64,000 nt of DNA from Baylisascaris procyonis (GCA_037389465.1 JAZARR010000171.1:2046001-2110000), one strand, 5' to 3'; positions 24,101 through 37,535 are shown, numbered from the stretch's first letter. Program-made: numbers and translations. Notes: a model not told the origin generated them from the letters alone.

Positions 24101-24713
24101 AACTGAAGGTTCGTGCACATAATTCTCGGCAAAACAAAAAATTTATCTTTGCTCCCCATGTTCAAAAAGGCTTTTCGAAGCTACCGGAACCATGAACATG
24201 CTTCAATCGGCGTTGCAAAGAGTGCATATCGTACGGGGCTCTTGGTGCGCTTTCCCACTCGCTTGAACTGGAAGTTTGTTATGGCGTCTTCGGAATAATA
24301 TTATGCTATAGTTTAAGGCACACGTTTATTTTTTGACCAGCCGTTCGTCACTACTGATGTCACAGCCGTTTTTGACTAGCCGTTTGTCACTACTGATGCG
24401 ATTAACCAGGCATCACATCCAGCATGCAATTTTCAGATGCGAGGCAGCGCTCACATATGTAACAACACGTTGATCGCATTGTTGCAGCCATTGACTTATT
24501 TGAGTTTATTCATCTCAAGCAGTGTTAATCCTTTCCTCTATGCATTCTTTTCACGACGATTCCGTGATGCTGTCTACGATATCGTTTGCAGGTAACTTTA
24601 TGCTCTCTCTTCGTGACAAATTCTGACGTTCTACTAAAAGAATTCGAGTTATTCGATTTCCCTGTTTAAATCTCTGTTACAGGTGGCAAATTGCTCGTAA
24701 ATATCGGCAATAA
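18194..24713 (+). CDS. Rhodopsin-family GPCR, neuropeptide-receptor-like (eight exons)
   Basis: Exons: 18194-18311, 19643-19807, 21105-21164, 21887-22075, 22583-22774, 23250-23461, 24437-24591, 24683-24713; total 1122 nt, 373 aa. All junction phases agree. The N-terminus has an Asn-Gly-Ser glycosylation site at residue 2. TM1 contains the GN pair, TM2 [10 protein letters not shown] with the conserved Asp, and TM3 starts with the disulfide Cys (AVLCQLY). The DRY position reads E-K-Y followed by IAVLHPL. TM6 reads [11 protein letters not shown] and TM7 SSSVNPFLY, with helix 8 after it. The HPL and NPxxY motifs place it in class A; overall it resembles peptide receptors of the orexin/trissin kind (from memory, untested). 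The exon 4 donor (22075|GTGACT) is weak: a better-looking GT at 22089 breaks the frame. It probably acts at the plasma membrane of neurons or their targets. Confidence 0.86.
19808..21104 (+). other. GPCR intron 2 containing CA-rich block
   Basis: This 1.3-kb intron separates TM2 from TM3. Apart from the CA-rich block it holds AT-rich sequence, and its long open frames are artefacts of that block. Confidence 0.7.
20098..20650. repeat. Cryptic CA/CG-rich simple repeat
   Basis: About 550 bp are dominated by ACAC, CACG, GCAC and ACAGAC on the plus strand with no fixed unit. Alternating purine-pyrimidine tracts are frequent. This lies wholly inside GPCR intron 2 and accounts for three overlapping Cys- and Val-rich open frames on the minus strand. 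Confidence 0.85.
23805..23930 (-). mobile_element. Old fragment of the same Gypsy family (integrase C-terminus)
   Basis: On the minus strand this segment aligns to about 8990-9110 of the retrotransposon at roughly 70 percent identity by eye. The shared run TCGATAATCTTTGGC is clear. At the protein level it keeps KMEDQFN and YAKDYRKPK, matching KMEEQFN and YAKDYRGPK in the younger element. It lies in GPCR intron 6, antisense to the gene, with no LTRs visible nearby. Confidence 0.8.
23931..24329. other. GC-richer part of GPCR intron 6
   Basis: Sequence next to the retroelement fragment is noticeably GC-richer to about 24080, for example near 23950-24030, than the rest of the intron. It could be further decayed transposon DNA, but no motif supports this. 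Confidence 0.4.
24330..24398 (+). repeat. Two 30-bp direct repeats, period 39
   Basis: 24330-24359 and 24369-24398 match at 28 of 30 positions around the core GTCACTACTGATG. They lie near the 3-prime end of GPCR intron 6, about 40 bp before the TM7 exon. Confidence 0.85.
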
Positions 24714-24728
24714 CTCGACCGACTAGAG

Positions 24729-24876
24729 TATGCGCTTGGAAAGTGGCAATTCGCGAACTAAGATCACGTATGAGAGTGCAATTTCATCTTTCCTTAGTAC
24801 TAGTAGTAGTATTAGTTGTAGTATTGGCAATTCCTCATACGATAGTCAAAATAATTACAGTAACGCGTTGCAATAA
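24729..24876 (+). other. Possible alternative last exon of the GPCR
   Basis: A 48-codon frame from ATG 24730 to TAA 24874-24876 encodes a Ser/Asn-rich polar peptide, very like a GPCR cytoplasmic tail. It lies just past the stop of the main model. Splicing from the exon 7 donor (24591) to an AG at 24727-24728 would join it in phase, replacing the 10-residue basic end with a 49-residue Ser-rich tail. The acceptor GACTAGAG has no good pyrimidine tract, so the site is weak. Confidence 0.4.
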
Positions 24877-24877
24877 A
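24872..24877 (+). other. Polyadenylation signal for the GPCR
   Basis: AATAAA lies 159 bases after the GPCR stop codon and is the first canonical signal downstream. Confidence 0.6.
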
Positions 24878-24957
24878 AGAATAACATAAATCTACAAAAT
24901 TGAATAAGCGTGTTTTGAAGGAGCATATGTGCCGGTCAAACATACCGTAATATTAGA

Positions 24958-24976
24958 GGGAGGGGGAGGGATCGGG
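24958..24976 (+). other. G-quadruplex motif
   Basis: G runs of 3, 5, 3 and 3 with loops of 1, 1 and 3 bases lie about 80 bp past the GPCR polyadenylation signal. Confidence 0.75.
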
Positions 24977-27900
24977 TAGTGGTGACAGACTGAGGTAGCT
25001 GGATTAGTTATGAAACAGGTAGCTGCGAGAGGCAATGTCATGGTTACCTCGCGTAACAAGTTGCTATAACGTTTTTCTCAATCTCTAAAAAGCCGTTAAG
25101 GCAGTGCTAACGAAGACGCAATCCATACAGATAGCGTAATTTTTGAAATTTTTTTATTTTTTAATCATCCATTATCTTGCAAGTGTGACAAAATTCCCAC
25201 TTGTACGGGATGTATTATTTACTATTTTATACGAATATGAACAGAACAGAAGAAATATCGCTATAAGTAGGATGAGGTTCAATGATGTTTTTGCAAACCT
25301 TTTTGGTTTCAGCGATGCAGTCTTAATAACTCTTTCCCTGCGAAATTTGAGAAGTGCAATTGCAAAAACGGTTTTAAATGAGCATACGTGCATTTCAAAC
25401 ACATCACAACATCGGGGCAATATGGTTGCTTGAAACTAAAATAAGCCTTATGGAATTTACTGCAATGTGCATTTTTTGGCTGCAGTGGAAAATCGTGACC
25501 ATGAGAACTGCGCATTTTTATCTGGCGGTGCTAAAAGCACCGTTTTTTCATTAAAACTAGGGTTACGAAATTTATTGGGTTTAGCTCGTGTCATAATGGG
25601 ATCTATACCCGAATTCAAGTCCAGCAATTTCTAGAATATTTAAAAATTCAGTAATGATACTCAAAATTTGCAAGCGTTCTGCTGCCAGTCGATTCAAATT
25701 CTTCTTTCTACAGGTAGGAAAAAGTCCAAAGAAAAACTTTTTCCACTTTAACAAGTTGTATAAGACAAGCCTCTCCCTAAATAAAATCAATCTCACCAGC
25801 TGCAAAATGCTTGCGAATTTTTCTAGCCATTTTTAAATCTTCCTAATTCTTTAACAACGAATGTGAATAGCATATTCGGCGAGTGATCGATTCGGCTAAA
25901 ATATAAACTCCATAATGCGCTTGTTTTATAATTTATTAGCAGTTCACGCCATCTGCTTACCTGACAAACAAAATTACAAAGGTGCGCGTTGTCTCAATTC
26001 CTTCAGTGACCTTTTCCACATTTTTACTTCCTCTCGCATTGAATAGACAGAGTAGTTTATTGTGTTGAGAATATGTTAGCAACAAAAAAACCGTTGAAAA
26101 TGCAAAAAAAAAAAAACATTTTTGCGATGATTCTGTAGTGGCGAATGATAAAATAGCATAACTTCTGTAGTCATTATTCTGCCAATTGCAGCGCTCTGTT
26201 ATCTCATAAAACATAGACGTTCTAGATGCGTTTTTTATATTTGCATTCATAAGCTTGAAATCCGGTGATTATGTGATTTACCCATATAAACTACATATTC
26301 CCGGAAGTATGTGGTAATACATCTATAGTAATTCTCTAAAATTACCACTCAGCTGTGGCAAATAAATAATGGGAAAGAGAATTTTTTTAATGTGCATTTT
26401 AGGTAGGTATAGATGCTTCGAGAAAGAGATTTTCAAGTTATGAGCATTAAAATTTGGTTCTTTTATCAAGGGCATTAAATTGTGATAAATCTTAAATTTT
26501 ACTATTGAATTCATGAAATCTGTTTTGAATCGAAAATGTGCTATACTGGGCAGGAATTTTATCAGTCTGAATTTTTTTATATGGAGATTTGGATTCTAAT
26601 AATTTGGTCGTAAAATTTTTGAACCTTAAAGATTCAAAACTTGAAATTTTCAACTTTAAATTTTATTTAACAATAGCTTGGCGAGGAGAACACAGCGATC
26701 AATGCTTGAGCATTGCTATATTTAGACGTCATCTCAGAAAAGGCAGCTGATGGCAATAAATTGAGCGAAGCGCAAGAAGACAAAAAGCATTTCAACTCTC
26801 TTGCTTATTGTCCCGTTTAAACTTTTTTTTGTTTCACTAAAGTTTGCAGCTTTCGTATCGTTCTTCACACTCAAAAATCAGTGAATTTCTGACAGTCGGG
26901 TGTTTGCAATTTCCGGCTATCTTTCTTTCTGCACACCAGTTGTAATTAGTAGGCTAAGCGAATTCATAAGGCTAAAACAGCATCTCAAGACTCTCAAAAG
27001 CAAACATATGCTCATGTTTGTACATGGTTGTAATGATAAATACGTATGAGAATGTTCTCGTATTGAAGTGCTTTCATTTCCTCTTGTCCTTGCTTTATGT
27101 TTTTATCGTCCCTAGCCGTAATCTTAGCACTCTAGTTGCGGAGGAAATCTGCATAATGAAAAATGCCGTATTTCACGTCGACAAGTTTTTTTTTTTTTTA
27201 AATTTAAAAGTTGATTCTTTATCAAGAGTTAGTAACTAACTTGCGTGCAGTGCCATTGTGAACTTACTTACTAACAACGTTGAGTGACCTCAAAGTCACA
27301 CCCCTCTAAAACTTCACGTTTATTACTATTTGGGATTAGATGCATGGGTTGCTTATCTTTGACGTAATTTGGTAAAGCATCTCGCAATAGGATGAATAAC
27401 TACTAAGGTATACGAATAAACGTTATGGGAATCCGTAAAACGCCGAATATTATTTTTCACTTTCGGTCAGAATTATGTCGTTTGAATCTCTCGTTGAGTC
27501 GTCGTCTTTTCAGCTGCCAATTTTCAAAGATATTTCAAATTGCATAGCAGTTTTTCGCTTTTTTTTTGAATTTTGCATTTTCTCAAGCGAATGATTAACA
27601 GCTATGGTCCATGAGATGCATAGCTTTCCATTAATTGTAACCGAGAATACTTTTTATTTCATGGGAAAAATTAATAAATTTTCACTTTTTTTTTGGTGAA
27701 CTTCACACGGTGTCCTATGCTGTATTCGCTCTAAACATCGATTAGCTATCTAAAATCATCTAAAATTCCTTGCTATCGGCATGATTTTCGGCGAAGGAAT
27801 ATAGAAGCTAGGAGAAAGGGGTTATGTTGCTCTAGAGTTTCCAGGAATGTCATATAATCGAAGAGACACTTGAATCGATACGTTGACTACAGTCGACATT

Positions 27901-29885
27901 TAAACGGCATTCTAAACATTCGTCACCTTGCTAGGTTTCTTTTATGTCGTATATAAAATATCTATCATTCACATGACGTCATTATTTCGTCTAGGCGTAC
28001 AAGCCGAAAGCAATCTTTCGTGGGTATGCGTCAAGCAAGGTCGGTGACAACCGAATGTCCAGATGATTCTCGTTCGTCAAGTCTTGCAAGAAGCATCAGA
28101 TTGGTGAAACTCTAATAAATCAACTCATTTCTTTGAGCATTTTGACCAGTAAACAATGTGTCCAATTAAAAACCTTCAAAATTCGTCGTTAAAAGTTTTT
28201 TGCGGGCGTTTATAAAACGACGCCGATCTCTGTGTGGTCCCTCATAAGCCGAGAAATATAGTGTCGGACAATTATATGCAAAATTATGCAGTACTCAAGG
28301 ATTTCTTAAGGTATTCCACCTATCAGCTATACAGAACTCTAGCTTAGCTATCAGCGTCGTTTTATATGTTTGATTTTCTTTATCATTAACTTATCAAAAA
28401 ATGATGAGCGAAATATGTGAATATAATCCAAAAATTTAAATAGAACTTATTCCCCTTTATATTTTCTCATGGCAACTTTCTTGTAGTGTTTATACGAAAA
28501 TTTTCTAGCCTTAATTTGCCCTATTCGTTTACATCTATTCGAATGTGCACCATATTTTTTTTTTCTCAATTTTCTTCTTGATGATTTCAACTTTGATTAT
28601 ACTGAAAAATGCTTTATAACTATAAATGCATTATCCCAAAGAAATATCGCCAATGTGTTTAGCAATATTTCATTGACTCTTTTTCTTCATAGTGCATTAA
28701 TATTTGATCATTACATTATTTAATTGTTGTAATTGTTTTCAAACATTTTATACTTTCAAATTAATTCGAATTGAATATTCCATTGGATGCAAATTTACTT
28801 TTAGCAATGAACCATTTAGTTGTAGGCGATAGACGATGCAGTTATTATTGAATAGCTTTCCTCATGTTTTTGATTGGCTTTGATTTTTTTTTTCTAGAAA
28901 ATTTTAAGTCGAATTCTTGGATTTCGAAGTGATTATATAGGGTAAATGATAGCGATACAAATGAGTTTAGAGAATTACTGCTCCGTTAGAATTTTTGCTG
29001 TTTGGAACTTGAGGTGACACTCAGGAACTCCAAAGATTTGAAACTATAAAAGCTTTAGGCTGCAAAAGCGCCAACGGTTTGAGCGTCTGCGAAAGAAAAG
29101 TAGTAAAATGCTATGACGTTGTGGATTTCGGCACGGATATTACAGGCATTATCCCAAGCTCCATGAATTTTAGCTCAGGAAATTGGCGGTGGACTTACAT
29201 GCTGAATGGGTTCATCTGATTATCACCGATGCCGCTTTTTGTATTTACTGCTGTTCCCAGAACTAAAACAATAAAATATATATAAACTCAGGAATGTATA
29301 TAAAAAGAACGTTTTCATTTTACATATGCAGTCTTCTCTCTTTCTCCACAAATGCCTTTTTGTTGCAGTTAGAATTTTTTTGGGGGGATGCTGTTCATTC
29401 TTATGCGCTTTTGCAAACTAACATCGAAAAATGTTTTATCTACGTATAAGCATTTGTCCGCATGTCTGCTCATCTGGTATGGCCAATTCCAGAACCGCTA
29501 CGGAATTTAATGGAAATAATGCACACTATAGAGCAACCCGATCCGTCAAACTTAGAAGGAACTAGAGACCTCAGAACTATAAAATTTTCCGTCCATTTTA
29601 TAAATATATTTTCGTACTCTGTATTTAGCACACGTTAATTTTTGTTGCTCAGGAGTGGGAGACAAAAACGCATATCGTGCCGGCTATTTTGAAACGTGTC
29701 CCTATTTGCTACTTTGCTTTCAATATGACATTAGCATAATCATTCTGCTGCTAAGCGATCCCATTTTTGAGTCGATTTTGTTAAACGTGTCGCTTCGAAT
29801 TCCATTGCGGTTAATCTTTTCCGTAGCTCGATTGGTAAAATCGATCCAACCCGGCTGTTTTTGAATGGACAGGCGATCGGTTAGT

Positions 29886-29919
29886 CACCAATTGATAGCC
29901 TTCAGGCTATTAATCGGTG
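29886..29919. repeat. 15-bp hairpin with TTCA loop
   Basis: 29886-29900 pairs with 29905-29919 across a 4-base loop. There is one mismatch and one G-U wobble; the inner GATAGCC/GGCTATT part is the most stable. GTTAGTCA occurs on both sides as a direct repeat, and GGACAGGCGAT occurs before and after it (near 29868 and 29934). Confidence 0.6.
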
Positions 29920-30696
29920 TTAGTCAAGCCATGGACAGGCGATTATTCAAAAATATCGCTTAAATGGTTCACTGACTGCGACTTGGTTGGATTTCAACCG
30001 ATTCGACAGGTCGCATTTTACAGGATGCTAGTCGTTTCATTGAATAAACAAATTACTTGCGATTGATTCTTCAATAAGCCGTTTATTGATGGTTGCTTAT
30101 GAAGTCGTACCGATTGTTCTCAATAATCCAGTTGTCTGTCGATATATCGTAACGAAACTAAATGAAATGAACTCTTCTGAATTGAATGCTAATAATTATT
30201 CAATAAATGTCGATTGTATTTGAATCATAAATGCCATTTCCACTGCAATAAAGTAGAACACGTTCAATCATAATTGTGCGCCTATATAGCACAATAATGC
30301 TTTTACATGTTATAATATTCAAATTTTTATTTAAAATTTATTTAAAATTTTTTTAATTTATTTAAAATTATTAACCGTTGAAGCGATATGGAAATTCAGC
30401 AAAATCACTGCAAAATGGTAATTCTCAATCGTTCATTTTGAATGTTTGCAAATTTCACACCCGATGTTTGCATATTTGAATTTGATTGGTTTTCACATAG
30501 ATAAATACGCCTTCTGATTTCCCCTGTTTCTTCGCCCTTAATTTGTTGACGCTTAGCAGAAGAGCATTTATGTCTTATATTTATTTATATGTGTTTTCTC
30601 AATGTGTATTCCTAATGATCTCAATATTTGTCCAATTTGTTTCGAATAAATATATCTGTTCGTCAATATTGTTGTAAAACGCTCATTGAATCAATC

Positions 30697-30802
30697 GAAT
30701 TGCATATTTGTGCAGTTGCAAAAATTATAAATTAATTGTATTTAATTGCATTAATTGCACTAAATTATAATGAGATGCATAAAATTGCATAAATTGCAAT
30801 GA
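30697..30802. repeat. ATTGCA-rich cluster
   Basis: About six copies of ATTGCA or TTGCA-like words occur within 106 bp of very AT-rich DNA. Spacing is irregular. A similar cluster is seen at 40185-40300. Confidence 0.45.
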
Positions 30803-33800
30803 AAGGTGCAAGCAAATATAGCTTTTGACAATCGCAAAAACAATACAAGAGAAAACGGTGTGAGAAAGGAAAGGAAAATAACGATAGTGTCCGATTTTTT
30901 CGCCAATTTTGAGCGACCGCTTATGAATAGAGCTCTGCTGTGGAATAAAAAGAACATTAAAAAAAACATGCGATATGCGAGCTAGACGCCAATTGATTCG
31001 TAATATGGAATCATTTCGGCATATTTTTACTCTTTTCAGGTTTTTTTCAACTTATTCTCACTAGCAACATCTTTCTGATGCTTCCAAATAATATCTCGAT
31101 TCGTTCATCGTCCATCCAAAGTTCGCAGTGTTTTGGCCCAAATTTTCACATAAATCTTTTTTGTCTGTCTCATTTTCCTCTCCATTTCTATAGATCTTGC
31201 TTCTTTTGATGTTTCAATGAGACTATGCAAGAAATGACTGCCTCCCTTTTAAAATTCATTAAGAATTATGCAAAGGTTATCCATAGAGTTAACAAAACAA
31301 GCGCTATGCATATACCGATTCACTTCACGGCACCTTCAGCTTTATTTCTTTTTGTAAGTGATGCATGAACATACGAGTTTGTAAGCGTGAAAAAACATTT
31401 CATTGGGAACAAAACAAAATTTGACAATGTGAGTGCTAAATTCATATTTCTAAGTGATGTTTGTAACGGAGTATATTGCTGTTATTGAGAATTTACCGCA
31501 TTAACACCCTTCGATCAGAATTTCTTAACTATTAGGCTAGCATCACTGATTAAGAAAACGACTAATGTGCATATTCAATATGAAGGTAAAAAAATTGTTA
31601 TTGCTAAGTTAGTATTTGTCAGATGGAATGTATTACAATTGGCAAGCCTTTCTGCTTAATTGTGATTAGCCAAGAATTTCGATTTTTCCTTTATCTACTA
31701 GTAAAAATTTCTAACTTTATTAGTGAAATTTTCGGCATCTGAGATCATTCGATTGTGTTTATGAAATTAGCGTCTATAGCAACATCGAATATTCTATATC
31801 AAATCGATGCTAAAAACTAGGATGCGATATAATATCATTCGACTAATTCATAAACGTTGACAATAACTACTATTGATGTATTGGAAATAAATATGTGTTC
31901 AGACGAATAGACTTGTTATAGAGATCATTTCCATAGTGAATACCTTAGCGGCAGTTCGAAATTATAATGAAGATTTTGGCTAGGGAATAGCTCATCCGTT
32001 TAACGCGGTCTTGTGGCTAAACGTTTTCCTTTATTATAATTTTACTTTAGAAATGTTACTCTTACCTTCTGTATTAGTATACAAAATGTCACAATCCTAA
32101 AAGTGTTGAATATATTTTTCTCATTCATCCAATAATTATATCCTCCACTTTCATGAGATTTTTCACTTCAACTCGTATAATTTATGCCAAAAAAAAAAAG
32201 AAAAATTGCGAAAGAAAGAATTCTATGCGATTTTAATATTGAATTCAAATTATTCACTTAAGAAATATTGCTTTATTCGTTTAATAAACTCTAATTGCAA
32301 ATTATTTTTCGATAATTGTTAGACTCAAATCACATTGAATGCTCAATTGAATTGGTCTATGAACGATTGCAATAACCCCTAAAATCCTCATGAAAAAATT
32401 ATTTTCGTTTAAATTACGGCTACCTATTCTCTCTTTTTTGCGATAGTCAATAAAGTAATTTCTTTCTAAGCGATCTCACATTTCAACTCCAGCGTAGAAA
32501 CATAAGAGTCCAATAATTAGGCAGACTAATTAGGCTTTTAGTAGATCAGCTATTTATGTCGTTTTCTTTCCACGTAACTCACATCTTTGAACTTTCAGAT
32601 GTAAGTGGGAATTTGCGAATTACTGTTGCTATGGCTTTGGAATCGATACAGATGGTGGAGCACTTGGATCTACTAAGTAGGCACAGTGATCGACGTTTGA
32701 ATTACTGTTACGCCTGATTTACGTTGCTTAACTGTAGGATCGTAATAATGCCATGTAAGGGGATAATTTCGGCCGGGATGGGCTCCTTTCGATGACCACT
32801 TCGGTATGGAAGGACTCCAGAAAAAATGCAGGTCGCATAGGCAGAGAATAAGCCAGTCTGGGATTGTTATGGAGATGGGGAAGGTGGGTTGATAAGAGAT
32901 GTTCGACAAAACATCGGGAGAAAAGGTGAAGGAATACTTTACCAACTGGCTGCCAGTCAGGATCCTGCATAGAAATACATGGGCCCACCTCTTTCTATCC
33001 ACCCCCATCTTTTTCATTGCAACAATTACTAATTTTCGTCTGCGTAACTCAAAAAGAAGTGAGCATAAATGAGAATGAAATGAGTCATTAGCGAAGGATA
33101 GTTTTTTTAAATATTTTAGTACAATCGGTGATTTTACGTACCGCATAAATAAGCGAACCTTTGAGATTATCCGATATTGCGCACTTGCTTACGTGCTTCT
33201 TGATCGCGAAGTTTTAGGATTGACTTATCGTTGAATTTTGATTTTTCTGACCGCGAAGTCGAAAATTCTCCTGTATCATTTCTGATCCATTTTATTGTTT
33301 CTCCAACTCTCCCCCTTACGGTCAAGTGACATTCGGCTTTCGAAAGTTATCGATTTTTGATAAACCTGCCAATTTGTGGTTTGGTAAAAATGTGGATTTA
33401 TAATTCGCCGTAGATTACGTCTTGTTTGTAATTTTAAAAAATGAAAATTTTGCAGAGATAAGTGTAAGAACTGTGTAGGGCGTACCAAATGAGTTGGCAC
33501 GATATATGCTTTCTTATTCGGCTCACCTCACTAACTAATTAGTGAGCATTAGTCAGGTGAGCTGTGCATAAATTGCCTGTTGCTCTCAGAAGCAGATTGG
33601 GGCAAATTTTACGATTTGTAACAAAACAACTAATCCCTAATGTCTCATTAAAATAATAATGTGTAGAATAAAGTTGATATAGATTTTGCTAAAACTGTGA
33701 AACGCGTATATCATCATTTGCATTGTTAGCATTGCGCATATTTAAAACTTTAAAAGCGTTTTTGAGGACGTAATGAATTCTTGGAAGTTCATATGAAGCC

Positions 33801-36800
33801 TACGCTTGGCGATAAGCAAATAACCACAACCAACCAAAATGCCGGACAATTTTGCCTTTATTAGCGGATGCACCTTACATATTTATTTTTTCTAGTATAT
33901 CAATTTTTCTACGTTCCTTGTTTTTTTTCTTTAGAGAACTTATTTTCCTAAGCGTCAGTAAACTCTTTCTCTATATCTATCACTTCCTGATAAATTCTAT
34001 AGAGACTAATATCAATTTTCCCTTTGTTTGCTCCAACAGTTGGCTTGTCTTTTCATTCATTGCTAGAGTAGAGCAAATTGATACGCCATCTACCTGGAGA
34101 TATCAACTACCTCAAAGTTATCTGTTTATCTTTCGTTGCTAACAAAATATTTCTTAGTGAAAATCATTGATCAGAAGCGAATAACAGCGTACTTGCCTCG
34201 TTGCCAAATTATTCTATTGCCAACTTATAAATTTACTCTAATTGAAGTGATAAACAACACTCGATTGCTAATGAAAATGCTCTCCGCGTATAACTTTTCG
34301 TTTGCTCGACGAATGATCAAAAAAAAAATTTTAAGTAAGCGAAAGTGTCTACAGTATTTCAACGGTATTGTATCTACTAGGCATGGTTTACATCAATGGT
34401 TTACACCTATCTAGAGGCAAAATTTTCTTTATTCATGCAGCAGTAAAACATTTGTTTACTATTATGATAATCAGTTCTTTTCTTATAAAGCGTTGTTTCA
34501 TGCAAATAATTGAAAAATGATCGAATTTATAGGTTTTATTCATAAGGTACTCTGTATGAGTCATGCATCCTCATCCGATAAGTGTTGACACATGGGACGT
34601 AGTGATGCTATTTTCATCATCTACGCCACATGAGAATAATTAATAGTGAGATAATTGAGTAAAAGTCATACTCATTGCACCTGTATAGCCCTCATTTTGA
34701 TTCTTAGAAACTACGCGATAACGTAATGACATATTGGTGCTATGAATTAGTTCTTTTGCTGTGTGCCACAGAAATCTACAAAAATAGATTTTTCTAAAGT
34801 TTGGAGTCGTAATCTATTTAAGTACTACTCGAATCTCTCGAATTGTATTTGTAGGACAGCCTCAGAAGGCTATTTTATTTCTGTGAAAATACAATAATGC
34901 GTTAAATTTTTTAATGAGTTCTCAGCAGCATTCGACTAATTTGCAGCAACAATTTTTAAATTTGCCCTTCAATTGTTTCAATGAAATTTTATCCCTGATC
35001 CAGCTTTTGCGTTCCTTTCTCAACTCAGTCTATCATTGCAAAGATATATTTTAATAACGTTTTTTTTATTGAGAGGAAAATTGCACTGAATGCTAGGAAC
35101 TCCTCTATCTATAATCTAAAGACCCATGACTGCAATACAATTGTACTTCCCTAAAGAATCTCTTCGCTTAGGCGTAATCCTGAAAACAATTTTTATGCGC
35201 TATTCTTTTTCTTTTAGTGCACTACATTCAAAGTTTTTAACGCTCTCTTTAAGATTTTCGGAAAAATTATCGCGTTGTGAGTGCTTCTTACATATGGGTG
35301 TAAGTACCTCATCAATGCGCATCCACTTATATGTGTCCTTCTGTGTGGGGCTTCTATTTAATCTACGATCGATGGTCATTTTTCGCCCTATTATATTCTT
35401 TGTTTCATCCCTATCGTTTAAGGAAACGCTATGTTGATCGCTGAAAAGTGTGGTGCAAATTTCAACTGAAAATTTGTTCGTCAACCTGTTCGAATGTCAC
35501 AAAAAAAAAATTTTTTTTTCATCGGTATTTAATATAATCCATCATGAACGTTTATCATTCCTCGTCATTTATAAATGGACGCCCATTCATGAGTTACCAT
35601 ACTGCCAATATTTGCAAGTATAAGTCTACTGGGCGATATGTTCAAGTTTCCTTAGCAACCTCAATTTCTTTCCTCAATTCATTGTTGTGTCTTAAAAATT
35701 GAGATTCACAATTTGTGCTTAGTGAATTCTTATAAATAGAAACGCTTTTAGTTTGTTGTTGTGTATAAAGAAAAATCCAATCTGTGAGGTGAATTTCGAA
35801 AATGTACCACAAATTATTGTTATACTCCCCCCCCCCCAATCAATTCAGTATGTTATTTATTGTCCGTTATGTCATATTTTTCTTTTGTCTCTACGTCTCT
35901 TATCTGCTACGTCATCTCTCATTATTTACTACGTCTCTTATCCCACCAACTATATTTTGTGCTCAGATTCTCCTATGATGCATACTGTCATCGCATGTCG
36001 ATAGACATCAACAAAAGTATCGTTGAACATTGAAAGTCGTCATCTACTTATGAACAATGTCGTATTTTGAATCGAATTTTCATTGCTATCACTTATACAG
36101 ACACGAAGTTCAAATATTGTATCTCGTTGAGATTACGAATGGCATCATTTCTGTCGCCAAAATGTCTTTTATAGAACAATTTTCAAACAACCTTTTATGC
36201 TATTACGTGAACAAAATTGATATTTCATGCGTTAGCCGAAGCGGATGGCGTCTAAAATCAATAGATGTCATTATAGAATTGTCATTTTTTGTATTGAAAT
36301 ATTCCAGAGAATTGGTGATCCACAAATAGAAGGGAATGCAAATGGTTCAAAATTTATCGCATGTTTAGTTGGCATCAACAGATGTTATTTATTTCATTCG
36401 ATTTTTAAATAGATAACAATTTTTCGACCATTTAAATAGATACATCATACAATGCGAAATATCGCCTACCAATTAGAATTCCTAAAATAACAACTGCAAT
36501 CATGAGCACCAATTGGTAAGCCTTGAATCGAATGCAAAAAAAAAAAAAAAAGCCGAACATAGCAATTCTCCTCAAGCAATTTAATGCGAAAATTTCAAAA
36601 GCCTTATATTTATTTCGCTTAATAAGTGGATAAGCTGCAATGATATGCGTTTGTTGTATCCACTTCACTTAATCAACCGCTTTCATAAATTGCCAATAAA
36701 TAATGAATGTGCCAAATAATACCCTTTTTTTATCAGTATGACCACTCGTACAAACCTTCAGTGAAAAAAACGTTTCAATAAATGATTTTCAAAGAACCCA

Positions 36801-37437
36801 TATGGTGAAAAATTCAGTGAACCTATTCAGTGCGATTCATTCAAAAAATATACGAACTTTCTTCCATATTTATTTATCTAACTATTATCTATTTGGGAGA
36901 TCAACATGAATTAGGATATAGGAAGTAATTTGTGGTGCATGATGCTCCCATTAAATTTCTCAACTCTGGCCTTAGTGGTTCCCTGATTTGAAAGTACCTG
37001 ATGGACAAACAGACAGACATGCACACAGACATGAATAGACATAATGTCGAGAAGTAAATTCGCAAAAGGCTCGCGAAAATTCTCGATTTGAAGTACTGTG
37101 CAACAAGAGAGTAGGCTACACTGAGAAATCGCGTTAGCTACTGACCTCATCTATCATATTCATTTAATCGAAAAATTTATGCCTCTTATTCTCCTCTTCA
37201 CCTTTTCCTCCCTCTCTCCCTCTTTCCCTTTTCCTTCATCTTTCTGCCAATAGCTTATGCCAATGGGTTGATTAGTGGAATATAGTGGTTCCATTCATTC
37301 AATGAACATGAATTACTTCCCCGTATTTCCATACTCTTCCCTTTGTAGTGTTGAACGCACTCTTCATCTATGATCTTATTGTTATGCATATGTTACTTTA
37401 ATATATGATGAGGCTGTTAACTAATTTTGATCTATCA

Positions 37438-37535
37438 GTTGTGTGTATGTATGCGCGTGCGTGTGCGTGGGCGTGTGTGTATATGTTGTGTGTCTGTGTG
37501 TGTCTGTGCGTGTGTGCGTGTGTGTGTGTTTGTGT
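37438..37535. repeat. GT/GC-rich simple repeat
   Basis: An imperfect (TG)n tract with GTGCGTG and GTCTGTG variants over about 98 bp, alternating purine-pyrimidine for most of its length. Confidence 0.9.

Larger units (their letters stand above)
24977..37437. other. Long AT-rich gene desert, first part
   Basis: No gene could be supported on either strand. Open frames are short and composition-driven. A GC-richer patch at about 32690-33000 has a 157-codon minus-strand frame (32673-33146) without any recognisable domain. A C run is at 35827-35837. Other distinct features inside are listed separately. Confidence 0.55.

Noticed and set aside
29828..29856. tRNA-like words GCTCGATTGG and GATCCAACCC
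   Set aside because: No acceptor stem, anticodon arm or complete A and B box arrangement could be drawn.
32673..33146. 157-aa minus-strand frame as a gene
   Set aside because: No domain, no splice partners and no start context; kept only as an observation.
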